64,000 nucleotides of DNA from Colwellia sp. (GTDB taxonomy: Bacteria > Pseudomonadota > Gammaproteobacteria > Enterobacterales > Alteromonadaceae): assembly GCA_013215295.1 (NCBI GenBank), contig JABSOZ010000006.1, positions 62,001 through 126,000 of the forward strand. Reading direction: 5' to 3'. Under the pieces are notes generated by a model. It saw nothing but the letters and a program-made list of their open reading frames with translations, did not search any database and was not told the DNA's origin. Below are positions 27,344 to 37,074 of this stretch, piece after piece (the stretch's first letter is position 1; every line of letters starts with the position of its first letter). Both the position numbers and the translations under genes were made by a program.

Positions 27344-28214
27344 TAGCTATTGCACCTTTACCAACACCTTCAAAAGCAACTACGGTAATTTCTTTATTAT
27401 TATCAGCCACTAATTGTCTCGCAATAAAATCGGCTAATAACTCAACGGTTGAATCACAATCAACAACATCTAATACTTTGTTGTCTACCGCGATATCAAA
27501 TCGACCTTGTGGGGCAGTGTAAGAAAAATAATGGTGATCGGGAGTCAAATTATTTTGAGCAAAATCAGACAACTCAATTTTATCTTTTGCAATACGATCA
27601 GCTTCTGAAGCAATATAAATATCTTTCCAACGAAAGCACCATTCTTTTTCTAACTTAGGTACACGTTCACCTGCTTGTAAAATATTGATAGTTGAACGAT
27701 GACCGTGAGCGATACGCTGACAATTACCGTCATGTAACTTTAATCCGTGGGTATAATGGTAAAAATCGCCACTTATGTTTTCAGGACGAAGTGTTAATTT
27801 TAAACCTTCAACATTCTGAGGTAATTGCTCAAGAATGATTTCTGTTAAATGATCTGTCACTGATTTAATGTTAATCGTATCAGATGCAATTTTTGCAAAA
27901 GCACATTTTGGAGATTGTAAAAAGTAACTTGCACGATCGCTAATTAAATCTACATATTCATGGTCATGATTATGTGCTGAATTATTAACGGAAATACATT
28001 CGTTTTTCATCGGCAATAATAATTTATGATCAACGGCGTCATCTATAATAGCCTTGATTTTCTTTTTAACTACGGCAAAATCAAGCACCATGCTCATTTC
28101 ATTTAAAGCACCATCAAGAAGAACATCAACGATCCAACTTTCACCAACAATACCTCGTTGTTGGCAACAGTATGAAAAATCAATGACGGTTAAATCATTT
28201 ACAAATAATTGCAT
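27336..28214 (-). CDS. Two-domain QueD-like (6-carboxytetrahydropterin synthase) protein
   Basis: 292 aa, about twice a normal QueD (about 120-150 aa), with two T-fold halves. The second half keeps the zinc-site block GNCQRIAHGHRS (near 170) and a VDCDSTVELLADFI helix near 258. The first half has VGESWIVDVLLDG and MVLDFAVVKKKIK with VDHKLLLP, but no HGH; ESW takes its place. The family turns 7,8-dihydroneopterin triphosphate into tetrahydropterin for queuosine, or pyruvoyl-tetrahydropterin. With one half lacking the metal site, the protein may build one active site from both halves. Coupled to the M23 gene and 28 bp downstream of pyrC. Confidence 0.8.
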   Translation of the reverse strand: MQLFVNDLTVIDFSYCCQQRGIVGESWIVDVLLDGALNEMSMVLDFAVVKKKIKAIIDDAVDHKLLLPMKNECISVNNSAHNHDHEYVDLISDRASYFLQSPKCAFAKIASDTINIKSVTDHLTEIILEQLPQNVEGLKLTLRPENISGDFYHYTHGLKLHDGNCQRIAHGHRSTINILQAGERVPKLEKEWCFRWKDIYIASEADRIAKDKIELSDFAQNNLTPDHHYFSYTAPQGRFDIAVDNKVLDVVDCDSTVELLADFIARQLVADNNKEITVVAFEGVGKGAIASV

Positions 28215-28242
28215 TATTACTCTCTACTACTCTTTATTTAAT

Positions 28243-29289
28243 TTAATCTTTTACTTGCCAAGCAATGGTATCGTTAGCACGTATTGGTACAACAACATCT
28301 TTACCAAATGATAAAGTTGCAGGTACTTGCCATTGGGCTTTTACTAACGTTATTTTATCGTCATTTACAGGTAAATTATAAAATGCAGGGCCATGTAGGC
28401 TAGCAAAACCTTCTAATTTATCTAAAGCACCAGCGGCTTCAAATGCTTCTGCATAAAGTTCAATTGCCGCATGTGATGTGTAACAACCTGCACAACCACA
28501 ATCAGATTCTTTTGCATGCTGCGGATGTGGAGCAGAATCTGTGCCTAAGAAAAATTTAGCACTACCATTTGTAGCCGCTTCAATTAATGCTTGTTGATGA
28601 ATATTACGTTTTAAAATGGGTAAACAGAAATAGTGAGGACGCATGCCCCCTACTAACATATGATTACGGTTAAACAACAAGTGGTGTACTGTTATTGTAG
28701 CGGCAACGTTGTCACCAGCTTGTTGTACAAAATCAACTGCGTTTTTAGTGGTTATATGTTCCAAAACAATTTTCAAATCTGAATATTTAGCCACTAACGG
28801 TTTCAAAATTGTATCTATAAATACGGCTTCGCGATCGAAAATATCAATGTCATGATCGGTCACTTCACCATGAATCAGTAACGGCATACCAACTTCCTGC
28901 ATTGCCGCTAAAACGTCAGCAATATTATCAACATTAGTAACACCTGATGATGAATTAGTTGTTGCTCCAGCAGGATACAATTTAGCAGCAAAAACAATAC
29001 CTGTCGCTTTAGCGTCTTTTATTTCTTCAGGCGTTGTTTTATCAGTTAAGTACAACACCATCAATGGTTTGAATTGTTTACTTTTAGTTGAGTCATTAGT
29101 ACTTGCTGCAATTATTCGTTGATGATATTGCGTCGCTAATTCAGCATTTGTTACCGGTGGAACTAAGTTTGGCATAACAATAGCGCGTCCGAAATAACGG
29201 CTAGTATCAGGAACAGTTGTTGTTAATGCTTCGCCGTCACGTAAATGTACATGCCAATCGTCTGGGCGAGTAATGGTTAATGTTGTCAT
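28243..29289 (-). CDS. pyrC: Dihydroorotase (class II, E. coli type)
   Basis: 348 aa, the E. coli PyrC length. It closes carbamoyl-aspartate to dihydroorotate in pyrimidine synthesis. The metal-binding HxH is in [13 protein letters not shown] (residues 11-23), the carboxylated lysine lies in [14 protein letters not shown] near 100, and further ligands are LEHITT near 180 and the [10 protein letters not shown] block near 250. The protein is complete. It lies 28 bp downstream of yejK on the same strand. Confidence 0.95.
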   Translation of the reverse strand: MTTLTITRPDDWHVHLRDGEALTTTVPDTSRYFGRAIVMPNLVPPVTNAELATQYHQRIIAASTNDSTKSKQFKPLMVLYLTDKTTPEEIKDAKATGIVFAAKLYPAGATTNSSSGVTNVDNIADVLAAMQEVGMPLLIHGEVTDHDIDIFDREAVFIDTILKPLVAKYSDLKIVLEHITTKNAVDFVQQAGDNVAATITVHHLLFNRNHMLVGGMRPHYFCLPILKRNIHQQALIEAATNGSAKFFLGTDSAPHPQHAKESDCGCAGCYTSHAAIELYAEAFEAAGALDKLEGFASLHGPAFYNLPVNDDKITLVKAQWQVPATLSFGKDVVVPIRANDTIAWQVKD

Positions 29290-29317
29290 TGCATACCTAT
29301 CTATTTGTCTGGTAATT

Positions 29318-30394
29318 TTAAAATTCTGTATTTTCAGATTGCTGAGCTTCTTGATCCTGTTTATCAGCCGTTTGTAATAACGCTAATAATTGATCTTTTA
29401 AATTTGGTGGTACTTTATATATGGTAATACTTTCATTTGCTGCATTATAAACAACATCTTCACCAAAATGACTACGTTCAAAGCTTAAGCTAATGCCATT
29501 ACCGTAACCTGCATATTTAGTGACTTTATTAACGACTGTTTGATCGTGAGGGAAAGACTCTTCAAGCGGATATGATTGTTCCTGGCAAAACTGATGAAAA
29601 TCTTGAGTTGCGCCTTCTTGCTTGATCACTTGCCCTATTTCTTTAATTGATACATCTTGCGCAGCACTTTTTTGTTCTTTACAGTAATTGAGTAAGTCTT
29701 TGCGAGTCGCTTGTTTCTCTGAAGCATCAAGTTGATTAACCGCAACATAATCTTCAACTGCTTGCACTAAGGTTTGTGTTTGTTCTTTAGAATTCAAACC
29801 TTCTTCACAACCTAAAAAGTCTAGGAAAAAGTCAGAAACAACACGTCCAGCTCGACCTTTTATAAAGGAAACATACTTATTTCCTTGTTCATTTTCTTTA
29901 TAATCAAATAAATCAATGCGAGCAGCTAATTGCATACGAGCAGTATCAAGATGCTTATCTGCAGAAATGTTCAATTCACCATCTACGGAGTAATGTTCCG
30001 ATACAGGGATAATAGTAGCGAGTAAATAGCGCCCACCCATATGTTCATAATGACAAACAACCAGATAGCCAGTTTCTGCCAAATTATACTTTTCTAACTC
30101 ATTTTTTAATAAATTGGCTGCTTGACTACTAAAAGCATAAAAAGATTGTGCGTCACCTAAATAGCTTTCCATAATATCAACAAAACGAGCAGAATCTCCT
30201 GCTGCAGGCATAGTGGTAAAATGTCCGTAAGCTTTACTCGCTTTGGCGTTATATATTTTATGCAGTGCATCAACAAAGTTTTCAATCTTATTATTGATTT
30301 CGATAGATTCTGGCCCTAAACGCAGCACAACTTCACCGGTTTCTTCTTTTTTAGTTAAAAAATGTAGGGCAATATTTGAAATAATTAAACTCAT
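29318..30394 (-). CDS. yejK: Nucleoid-associated protein YejK/NdpA
   Basis: 358 aa, slightly longer than the 335-aa E. coli protein because of a Gln/Glu-rich tail ([14 protein letters not shown]). The start [16 protein letters not shown] and the central [22 protein letters not shown] (two pieces around residue 195) are typical of the family. NdpA binds the nucleoid and also interacts with DNA gyrase in E. coli. It is divergent from yejL, 80 bp away, the conserved yejK/yejL-yejM arrangement of gammaproteobacteria. Confidence 0.92.
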   Translation of the reverse strand: MSLIISNIALHFLTKKEETGEVVLRLGPESIEINNKIENFVDALHKIYNAKASKAYGHFTTMPAAGDSARFVDIMESYLGDAQSFYAFSSQAANLLKNELEKYNLAETGYLVVCHYEHMGGRYLLATIIPVSEHYSVDGELNISADKHLDTARMQLAARIDLFDYKENEQGNKYVSFIKGRAGRVVSDFFLDFLGCEEGLNSKEQTQTLVQAVEDYVAVNQLDASEKQATRKDLLNYCKEQKSAAQDVSIKEIGQVIKQEGATQDFHQFCQEQSYPLEESFPHDQTVVNKVTKYAGYGNGISLSFERSHFGEDVVYNAANESITIYKVPPNLKDQLLALLQTADKQDQEAQQSENTEF

Positions 30395-30474
30395 AGTTAA
30401 AGGCCAGTTTTATATTGTTCAGGCATTTGATAAACTTGTACTAATCTATCAAGTAACCTATTAAGTATTTTAAG

Positions 30475-30687
30475 ATGCCTATTGTATCCAAGTATTCGAA
30501 TGAACGTGTAGAAAAAATTATCCAAGACTTACATGATGTTTTAGTCAAAGAGTCTGCAACCCCCGACCTAGCGCTAATGTGCTTAGGAAACACCTTAACA
30601 GAAATTATTAATAAAAATATTCCTGAGGCAAAAAGAGCTGCAATTGTAACCAATTTTACGAACGCTTTGAAAAAATCGGTCCAATAA
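30475..30687 (+). CDS. yejL: YejL family (DUF1414) protein
   Basis: 70 aa. [19 protein letters not shown] at the start and the [10 protein letters not shown]-like end (here [10 protein letters not shown]) match the DUF1414/YejL family, small helical proteins of unknown function. Order and orientation match E. coli: divergent from yejK and 64 bp ahead of the yejM-like gene. Confidence 0.9.
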   Translation: MPIVSKYSNERVEKIIQDLHDVLVKESATPDLALMCLGNTLTEIINKNIPEAKRAAIVTNFTNALKKSVQ

Positions 30688-30751
30688 TTACCCCTTTATT
30701 TGAAAAATATTAACCTTATAAACTAAAATAATAAGAGAATGATAATTACCT

Positions 30752-32440
30752 ATGGTTACATTTGACTCAAAATCGTATAGCAAACGACTATTACACCTGA
30801 TCAGTTGGAGCCATTGGTTCACTTTTTTTAATATCATTGTCGCTATCGGATTATCCTCCTTTTATATTTTTAGTGAAGGCGGTCCTGAAACTTTACTGGG
30901 TCAATTTTATTTAGTGTCAACATGGTTTAGTCATATGGGCTTTCTAACTTTTTTGACTTTTGTCTTAATATTATTCCCGATCACCTTAATATATCCTAAC
31001 ACGCGGTTTATAAGAGCAACCGCCTCTGTAGTATTTACAATACAACTATTAGTATTGTTATTAGATGCATATATCTATAACAGCTTGGGTTACCATTTGA
31101 ATGCCTCCTCAAGCGCGCAAATTGTAGATTTAATTTCAACCCAGATACAAGATAACAGCCGTATTTTTTGGTTTATTAGTATTGTTTTAACCTTGGCCAT
31201 TTTCGCGTTTGAATTAACGGTCAGTAATTATGCTTGGAAACATTTGCGAGATCTGCAAAAAGTAGTGATGGCAAAATATGTCGTTGCAGGTCTGGTGGGT
31301 TCTTTCTTCTTCAGCCACATATTACATATTTGGGCTGATGCTAATCTGGAATATGATATTTTAAGACAAGACACCGTCTTACCTTTGTCATACCCATCAA
31401 CGGCTAAAACATTATTAACAAAATATGGCATGTTTGATCGTGAAGCATATATTGAAAGGACAACCAGCCCACTTGCTTTTACAGACGCTATTCCTCAATA
31501 CCCTGTATTAACTGAGCAATGTTCTACTAAAGCAACAATACAGCAATCAGTTTTTATGGTGGTTAATGACGATATTTTAACGCTTAAACAGATCAAGCAA
31601 TTTAAACAAAGAAACAAAGAAAACCAGTTAACGTTAGAACACCATATCGATAACGCGTTACCAAAAAGTGCTTGGTTTAATCTATTTTATAGTCTTCCTA
31701 GTATCTATCAAGAAGGACTAATAGAACAAAACGCTACTCCCTTGTTATTTAAGCTATTAAATAAGAAAAAACTCGCAACTTCATATACTTTGATAAACGA
31801 TAAAGTAGGAAAAATAGAACTGCAAAACTTTGGTTTCGAAGATTTATTTAATCAGCACACTACACTTAACAACATTTCAACGTTAGTCTTTGCCAATAAA
31901 CTCAATACCATCCCTACTGGCTTACATTTATTCTATTTTGCTGATAGTAATAGTTATCAATTTGAATTGTTTATAGATGCCCTACTATTAGCTCAAAAAG
32001 CAAAACAGACTAAAGATATTATTTGGATAACATCACTAGGTAATGAATCTAAAAAGACAAGTTTGTCTATAAAACCTTCACTGCTCATTTTGCCTAATAG
32101 TGAGAGTAAAACGGTTAGCCATTTAACGAGTCATATGGATATTCAACCGACGTTGATGAATAGATGGTTGAATTGTGATATTGATGAAAAAACTTACAGT
32201 AATGGCAAAGATTTATTGGAGTTAAAGAAAGACCGAATTATCGCTAATACTATGGAAGATGGCATTATGGTCTTTCGTAAAGATAAATCGGTGTTTATTA
32301 ACCAGAATGGCAATTTCGAAAGTTACTCGCGACAATTAGCTGCTCCTATAATGGTAAACTCAGATTTTCCTCTGATGATTGATGGTGTTAATTTCATTAA
32401 GCAATTTAGCCAACAATCAAACAAAGTGAACAATAAATAA
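30752..32440 (+). CDS. yejM: YejM/PbgA-like inner-membrane protein (DUF3413)
   Basis: 562 aa. Five helices in the first 190 residues (for example FFNIIVAIGLSSFYIF near 26, FLTFLTFVLILFPITLIY near 66, IFWFISIVLTLAIFAFEL near 131) followed by a periplasmic sulfatase-like domain. E. coli YejM senses lipopolysaccharide in the inner membrane and adjusts LpxC turnover through LapB. The periplasmic part is shorter and poorly conserved here, so the catalytic-like threonine site cannot be confirmed. Placed directly after yejL. Confidence 0.85.
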   Translation: MVTFDSKSYSKRLLHLISWSHWFTFFNIIVAIGLSSFYIFSEGGPETLLGQFYLVSTWFSHMGFLTFLTFVLILFPITLIYPNTRFIRATASVVFTIQLLVLLLDAYIYNSLGYHLNASSSAQIVDLISTQIQDNSRIFWFISIVLTLAIFAFELTVSNYAWKHLRDLQKVVMAKYVVAGLVGSFFFSHILHIWADANLEYDILRQDTVLPLSYPSTAKTLLTKYGMFDREAYIERTTSPLAFTDAIPQYPVLTEQCSTKATIQQSVFMVVNDDILTLKQIKQFKQRNKENQLTLEHHIDNALPKSAWFNLFYSLPSIYQEGLIEQNATPLLFKLLNKKKLATSYTLINDKVGKIELQNFGFEDLFNQHTTLNNISTLVFANKLNTIPTGLHLFYFADSNSYQFELFIDALLLAQKAKQTKDIIWITSLGNESKKTSLSIKPSLLILPNSESKTVSHLTSHMDIQPTLMNRWLNCDIDEKTYSNGKDLLELKKDRIIANTMEDGIMVFRKDKSVFINQNGNFESYSRQLAAPIMVNSDFPLMIDGVNFIKQFSQQSNKVNNK

Positions 32441-32469
32441 ACTAACGAGTTAATTTGTTATTCTTTATA

Positions 32470-32499
32470 TTGCAATCAGTTATGAAATCATTATTATAC
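32470..32499 (+). promoter_or_regulatory. Possible promoter of the tRNA-Pro gene
   Basis: TTGCAA (32470-32475), 18-bp spacer, TTATAC (32494-32499), about 40 bp upstream of the tRNA 5' end. It is the best match in the gap between the yejM-like stop and the tRNA. Confidence 0.35.
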
Positions 32500-32538
32500 A
32501 AGCAGTAAACATATTAACCCTCTTAAAGTTTACTGTTT

Positions 32539-32615
32539 CGGGGTATAGCGCAGCTTGGTAGCGCGTGCGTCTGGGGGACGTGAGGTCGCAAGTTCGAATC
32601 TTGCTACTCCGACCA
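32539..32615 (+). tRNA. tRNA-Pro (anticodon GGG)
   Basis: 77 nt including an encoded CCA. Acceptor CGGGGTA pairs with TACTCCG, the D-arm is GCGC-AGCTTGGTA-GCGC, the T-arm GCAAG-TTCGAAT-CTTGC. The anticodon loop CTGGGGG gives anticodon GGG at positions 34-36, reading CCC and CCU. The C1-G72 pair is typical of bacterial tRNA-Pro. The anticodon stem TGCGT/ACGTG has two G-U type pairs at its base. Confidence 0.93.
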
Positions 32616-32626
32616 CATTTAGTATT

Positions 32627-32670
32627 AAAAAAGCCGGTTTAAAGTCACAAAACTTTAAACCGGCTTTTTT
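32627..32670. terminator. Bidirectional terminator after tRNA-Pro
   Basis: Perfect 19-bp arms (AAAAAAGCCGGTTTAAAGT and its complement) with a 6-nt loop and A/T runs on both sides. It ends the tRNA transcript on the plus strand and the EAL operon (stop at 32721) on the minus strand. Confidence 0.92.
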
Positions 32671-32720
32671 GTCTATATCGCTCTTTTCTCATTAATAATT
32701 ATATATCAGTACACTGATTC

Positions 32721-34415
32721 CTATTTGAATATACTTAACTGATTAATAACGTCTACAGGGCTTGGTTTATAAAAATAAAAGCCTTGAATCAAATCACCCT
32801 TACACTGATTCACAATATCGACTTGCTCTTTGGTTTCAACACCTTCAATAATACTTTCCATATTCAAAGACTTTGAAATTTGTAAAATTGCGGGTAGTAG
32901 CTTTTGCTTTTGTTCATCTGTTTCTATATCTACAATGAAAACACGGTCGATCTTTAGAACATTAAATGGAAAATCAAGTAGATAACTTAATGACGCATAA
33001 CCTGTCCCAAAATCATCTAATGCAATTTGGACACCGTTGTTTTGCAGTACTTCAAAATTACTGCGAACACTTTTAATATCGCCAACTAATGCACTTTCAG
33101 TCATTTCTAATTTCAAAAAATGACCGGGAAGATCATTTAGCGCTAAGAGCTTTAATACTTTTTCTGATAATTGACTATCTGCCCAATGTCTAGCAGATAT
33201 ATTTATGCCAACGCTAAACTTAAAATTGGGATGCTGTTTTCTCCACAGTCCGATCTGTGCACATACCGATGTCATCACATAATCGTCCAAGTCTAAAATA
33301 AGACCGGTCTCTTCAGCCAAAGGTATAAACTCACCCGGTGATATCATTCCTGTCTCTGTTGGCCAACGAATTAACGCTTCAAATGTTTTAATTTCACCCG
33401 TGGTTCCTAACACAATAGGTTGATAATACATCACCAATTTTTTATCAAATAATGCCTGCTTTAGTTTTGGCTCAAGTTTAAATTTTGCTAATGTTTTTTC
33501 ATGGGTATCTTGATCGTAATATGCTACTTTTTTATTGTTATTAATCGCGGTTTCACAGGCGAAAGCTGAATTTGCAATTAATTGTTCGCCATTATGTAAT
33601 TTGGGCGTCGTTAAACAGATACCTAAGTGTATTTGGCTTGTACCTCGTAGCGTTTTATCATTATTAGATACTGGCTCATCGAGAAGCTTTAACACTTGTT
33701 GCTCAAAATTAATTTGATCAATTAAAAAGTGGCATTCTTTGGCTATTGAGAAAATGGCAATTGCGTCGTCAGCAAGCCGACCAAAATAGTAATTTTCCCC
33801 TGCAAAAGTTTTCTTGAGGATAACTGAACAATGTTTGATATATTTTTCAGCATCTTCATGACCCGTACTTTGAGATAACTGATGATAAGTCGTAAATTTG
33901 AAATAATATACAGCGAAGGTTGTATCTGGATTATTTCTCATTTCACCATCAAGTGAGCCGACAAATAAATCTGGTTTAGCTAATTGAGTACATTCATCAT
34001 AATCACGATAAAAGTTTTTTTCTATTTCAAATAAGCGTTTTTTAACAAGGGATGCTTCAACTTTGGCTCTGAGTAAAACAGGGTTAAAAGGCTTGAGTAA
34101 ATAGTCATCTGCTCCCAAGTCGATTGCTTTAACGACATCTTCTACATCACTAAGTGCCGATATCATAATGATAGGGATATTTAAAAAACGTTTTTCAGAT
34201 CTCAGTCGTTTTAAAACCTCATAACCGTCCATAATTGGCATCATGATATCAAGTAAAATCATGTCAAAGTCATGTAATTCGACTTGATTTAAAGCTTCTT
34301 GACCATTTTCTGCTTCGACTACTTTTTTCAATCCCATCCGTTTAAGTCGACGTTTTAAAGTGTAACGGTTGTCTTCATTGTCATCGACAACAAGAATTGA
34401 AGCATCTTCGTTCAT
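32721..34415 (-). CDS. Receiver-EAL response regulator (c-di-GMP phosphodiesterase)
   Basis: 564 aa. Receiver domain at 1-122 with phospho-acceptor in MILLDIMMPIMDG; a degenerate GGDEF-like region at about 150-295 with no GGDEF motif; an EAL domain at about 310-560 with FEALIRW, ALDDFGTGYASL, KIDRVFI and EGVET, so the phosphodiesterase residues look intact. EAL enzymes hydrolyse cyclic di-GMP to pGpG. Its start overlaps the stop of the single-receiver gene by 4 bp. It is the output end of a four-gene sensory operon. Confidence 0.92.
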   Translation of the reverse strand: MNEDASILVVDDNEDNRYTLKRRLKRMGLKKVVEAENGQEALNQVELHDFDMILLDIMMPIMDGYEVLKRLRSEKRFLNIPIIMISALSDVEDVVKAIDLGADDYLLKPFNPVLLRAKVEASLVKKRLFEIEKNFYRDYDECTQLAKPDLFVGSLDGEMRNNPDTTFAVYYFKFTTYHQLSQSTGHEDAEKYIKHCSVILKKTFAGENYYFGRLADDAIAIFSIAKECHFLIDQINFEQQVLKLLDEPVSNNDKTLRGTSQIHLGICLTTPKLHNGEQLIANSAFACETAINNNKKVAYYDQDTHEKTLAKFKLEPKLKQALFDKKLVMYYQPIVLGTTGEIKTFEALIRWPTETGMISPGEFIPLAEETGLILDLDDYVMTSVCAQIGLWRKQHPNFKFSVGINISARHWADSQLSEKVLKLLALNDLPGHFLKLEMTESALVGDIKSVRSNFEVLQNNGVQIALDDFGTGYASLSYLLDFPFNVLKIDRVFIVDIETDEQKQKLLPAILQISKSLNMESIIEGVETKEQVDIVNQCKGDLIQGFYFYKPSPVDVINQLSIFK

Positions 34416-34783
34416 TTGATTTCTCCTATAAAGTAGGTGATTTTGGCCATTAGCCGAGCTAAATCTACAGGCTTACTATCAAAATCATTGGCTCCTGCAT
34501 CAAGCGCTTGCTGTTTATGCTGATCCATAGCATGAGCAGAAAGCGCAATAATAGGGATATGCTTGATGGAGGGCTCATTTTTAATTACTTCTATAGCTTC
34601 CCAACCATCCATAACGGGTAAGCTTAAATCCATTAAAATAAGGTCTGGGATTTCTTTAAGACACAATTCGACACCCAACTTCCCATTCTCAGCAATAAGT
34701 ACCTCAAAGCCTTTGCGTTTCAAGCGACGAGATAACATATAAATATTGTCTTCATTGTCTTCTACATAAAGTATTTTCATCAT
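34412..34783 (-). CDS. Single-domain response regulator
   Basis: 123 aa, a lone receiver (CheY-like) domain. The acidic pocket is YVEDNED near the N terminus, the phospho-acceptor Asp is in LILMDLSLPVMDG near residue 52, and the conserved Lys is in FDSKPVD near 105. It has no output domain, so it acts by protein contact or as a phosphate relay between the hybrid kinase (8 bp upstream) and the receiver-EAL protein (4-bp overlap downstream). Confidence 0.92.
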   Translation of the reverse strand: MMKILYVEDNEDNIYMLSRRLKRKGFEVLIAENGKLGVELCLKEIPDLILMDLSLPVMDGWEAIEVIKNEPSIKHIPIIALSAHAMDQHKQQALDAGANDFDSKPVDLARLMAKITYFIGEIK

Positions 34784-34791
34784 CCCTCCGC

Positions 34792-37074
34792 TTATTTTAC
34801 AAATCTTGAGAATATGGCTTCAATGTCATCTTTATTTATAGGTTTAATCAGGTATTCATCTGCACCAAGATCAAGTCCTTTTTTTCTTTCTTCTTCACTC
34901 GTAATAACTACAACAGGTATATCAGATAACTCGGCATCCGATTTAATGATAGTCAAGGTATCCCAACCATTCAAACCTGGCATATTAATATCAAGGGTTA
35001 TTAAATTAGGCTTCTTTAATCTAGCCTTTGTTAAAGCATCAGTTCCGTTAAGTGCAACATCAATCTGAACGCCTTGTTTACTGAAGTAATGCCTAAGCAT
35101 TTCAATCATGTTGTCATCGTCTTCAACAACAAGAATATAAGGTTTTTTAATTTGATCGAACGAAACAGGAGGTAATGTCTCTATTACTGGGGCTTCAACT
35201 TCATCTAATGTGGTACCCAATGGAAGAGTTACGGTGAAAATTGAACCTTTATTAGACTCACTTGACACGGTAATATTTCCCCCCATCAGTTCAGCAAACC
35301 TTAGACTAATAGACAAACCTAAACCTGTTCCTTCATATTTTCGTGTAGAAGAAGAATCAACTTGTTGAAAATCTTGAAATAGCATCGCTAATTGTTCTTC
35401 ATTCATACCGATGCCTTCATCGATAATACTAAAAGATATAGCGGGTTTCTTGGCAATTAATGCCGGCGATACCAATAAACATATTTTACCTTTATCAGTG
35501 AATTTACAGGCATTACTCAGCAGGTTTAATAGTATTTGTTTGACCCTGGTACTATCGGCATACATATTCTTAATTTTTTTATCAATAGAAACTACCATTT
35601 GATTAGCGTTTTTATTCACCAAAGGTTCTACTATTCGCTCAATGTCTTTAATAAATAATGTCAATTCAAAATTTTCTGGGTAAAGTTCCATTTTACCCGC
35701 TTCTATTTTAGATAAATCTAAAATATCATTAATCAAAGACAGTAAATGTTTGCCTGCTCTTACAACTCGACCAAGGGGTTCAATATAGTCTTCATCATCA
35801 AATTCTTGTGCATCTTCTTGCATCATTTCAGTGATGCCAATTATTGCATTGAGTGGCGTTCTTAGCTCATGACTCATTTTGGCCAAAAATTCTGATTTGA
35901 TTTTATTCGCTTGCTCTGCTTGGTGCTTCGAATTCTCAGCTTCCGCTTTGGCTTCTTCAGCCTCGTTTTTAGCATTTTCTGCGTCATCTCTACTTTTTTC
36001 TGCTGCATTTTTAGCTTTAATTAATTGTTGTTCAGCTCGATAAATATTTCTTTCGATATTTCCTAAGAAAAACCAGAACAAAATAAACACAATAAGAGCA
36101 ATAACTGTAAAAGATATATTGTTCACTAACAGTGATAATTCATATGCTGAGTAAGCTGAAGAATTATCAACAACAACAAGCATTAAGGCTATGGTTTTAT
36201 TATCAAGAGTATGAACAGGTAATATCGCTAATTGCTTAGGTACATCTTTAGAGCCAGTATATTCTGGTAAATATGTTTCTTTTTGACTTGAGTCTTCAGC
36301 TTTGTCATTTAATATTGAGGGCAATTCCTGAGTATCAAATTGGCTCATTGTGGGTGATGTGAGAATAAAAGAGTCGAGTAATTCCCAATGACTTTCCTCT
36401 TCTAATTCTTTTAATCTGTCGTCGTAATCAACTTGTTGAACAACGCTTTTGTGAGTAATTAGATGTATATCAACTTTGTTACTATCTGCGAGTGTATTGG
36501 TAATGCTTGATAAAAGTTTTGTCAATTGTATAAAGCCAACGACTGAATTTTTATACTTAATAGGAAGTACCGCGTTCAACGTAATTTCACCGTCAGGCGA
36601 TACTGAAATACCCTGCTCTGCTGTATTTGATTTAACAGCTATCGATAATTGTTTACTTAACTCTAACTGCTTAAACTTGTCTTTTGTAGAAAACAATATT
36701 TTAGAAGATGGTGAAAAAAGTGTTATTCTGTTAATTGGTAAGCGAGTAGAAATAGATTGTTTATAATTAAGAATATCAATTGAAGCTTGTCTCATTTGAT
36801 TAGTATTAAGTAAATAACCAAATTCTTTTTCTTCGATGAAAGCTTCTGAAAGTTGTAACATTTGATATCCGGTATCTTCCTTCTTTTTGTATAGTTGGTC
36901 ATCTATTTTTTCAGCTAACTTAAAGAGAGATTCAGAACGTTCGAAACCCGACCATACTTGAAATGTTAAGGTTACAACCAACCAGAGTAGAGCAAAAGCA
37001 GAAGCTAAACCTATAAAAACAGGACGTCTTAATTTATGATTCCCTGCAAGAAGTTGTCCTAATTGCTTTTTCAT
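34792..37074 (-). CDS. Hybrid sensor histidine kinase
   Basis: 760 aa. First helix at about 17-37, a periplasmic sensor region to about 320, second helix at about 322-342, a long Ala/Glu coiled coil (345-395), HisKA with SHELRTPLN near 402, HATPase with DEGIGM and GTGLGLSISLRF near 575-600, and a C-terminal receiver with LITLDINMPG near 690. The coiled coil has near-heptad repeats NAKNEAEEAKAEAENSKHQ. Its start overlaps the stop of the binding-protein gene by 4 bp, so that protein likely supplies its ligand. Signal unknown. Confidence 0.92.
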   Translation of the reverse strand: MKKQLGQLLAGNHKLRRPVFIGLASAFALLWLVVTLTFQVWSGFERSESLFKLAEKIDDQLYKKKEDTGYQMLQLSEAFIEEKEFGYLLNTNQMRQASIDILNYKQSISTRLPINRITLFSPSSKILFSTKDKFKQLELSKQLSIAVKSNTAEQGISVSPDGEITLNAVLPIKYKNSVVGFIQLTKLLSSITNTLADSNKVDIHLITHKSVVQQVDYDDRLKELEEESHWELLDSFILTSPTMSQFDTQELPSILNDKAEDSSQKETYLPEYTGSKDVPKQLAILPVHTLDNKTIALMLVVVDNSSAYSAYELSLLVNNISFTVIALIVFILFWFFLGNIERNIYRAEQQLIKAKNAAEKSRDDAENAKNEAEEAKAEAENSKHQAEQANKIKSEFLAKMSHELRTPLNAIIGITEMMQEDAQEFDDEDYIEPLGRVVRAGKHLLSLINDILDLSKIEAGKMELYPENFELTLFIKDIERIVEPLVNKNANQMVVSIDKKIKNMYADSTRVKQILLNLLSNACKFTDKGKICLLVSPALIAKKPAISFSIIDEGIGMNEEQLAMLFQDFQQVDSSSTRKYEGTGLGLSISLRFAELMGGNITVSSESNKGSIFTVTLPLGTTLDEVEAPVIETLPPVSFDQIKKPYILVVEDDDNMIEMLRHYFSKQGVQIDVALNGTDALTKARLKKPNLITLDINMPGLNGWDTLTIIKSDAELSDIPVVVITSEEERKKGLDLGADEYLIKPINKDDIEAIFSRFVK

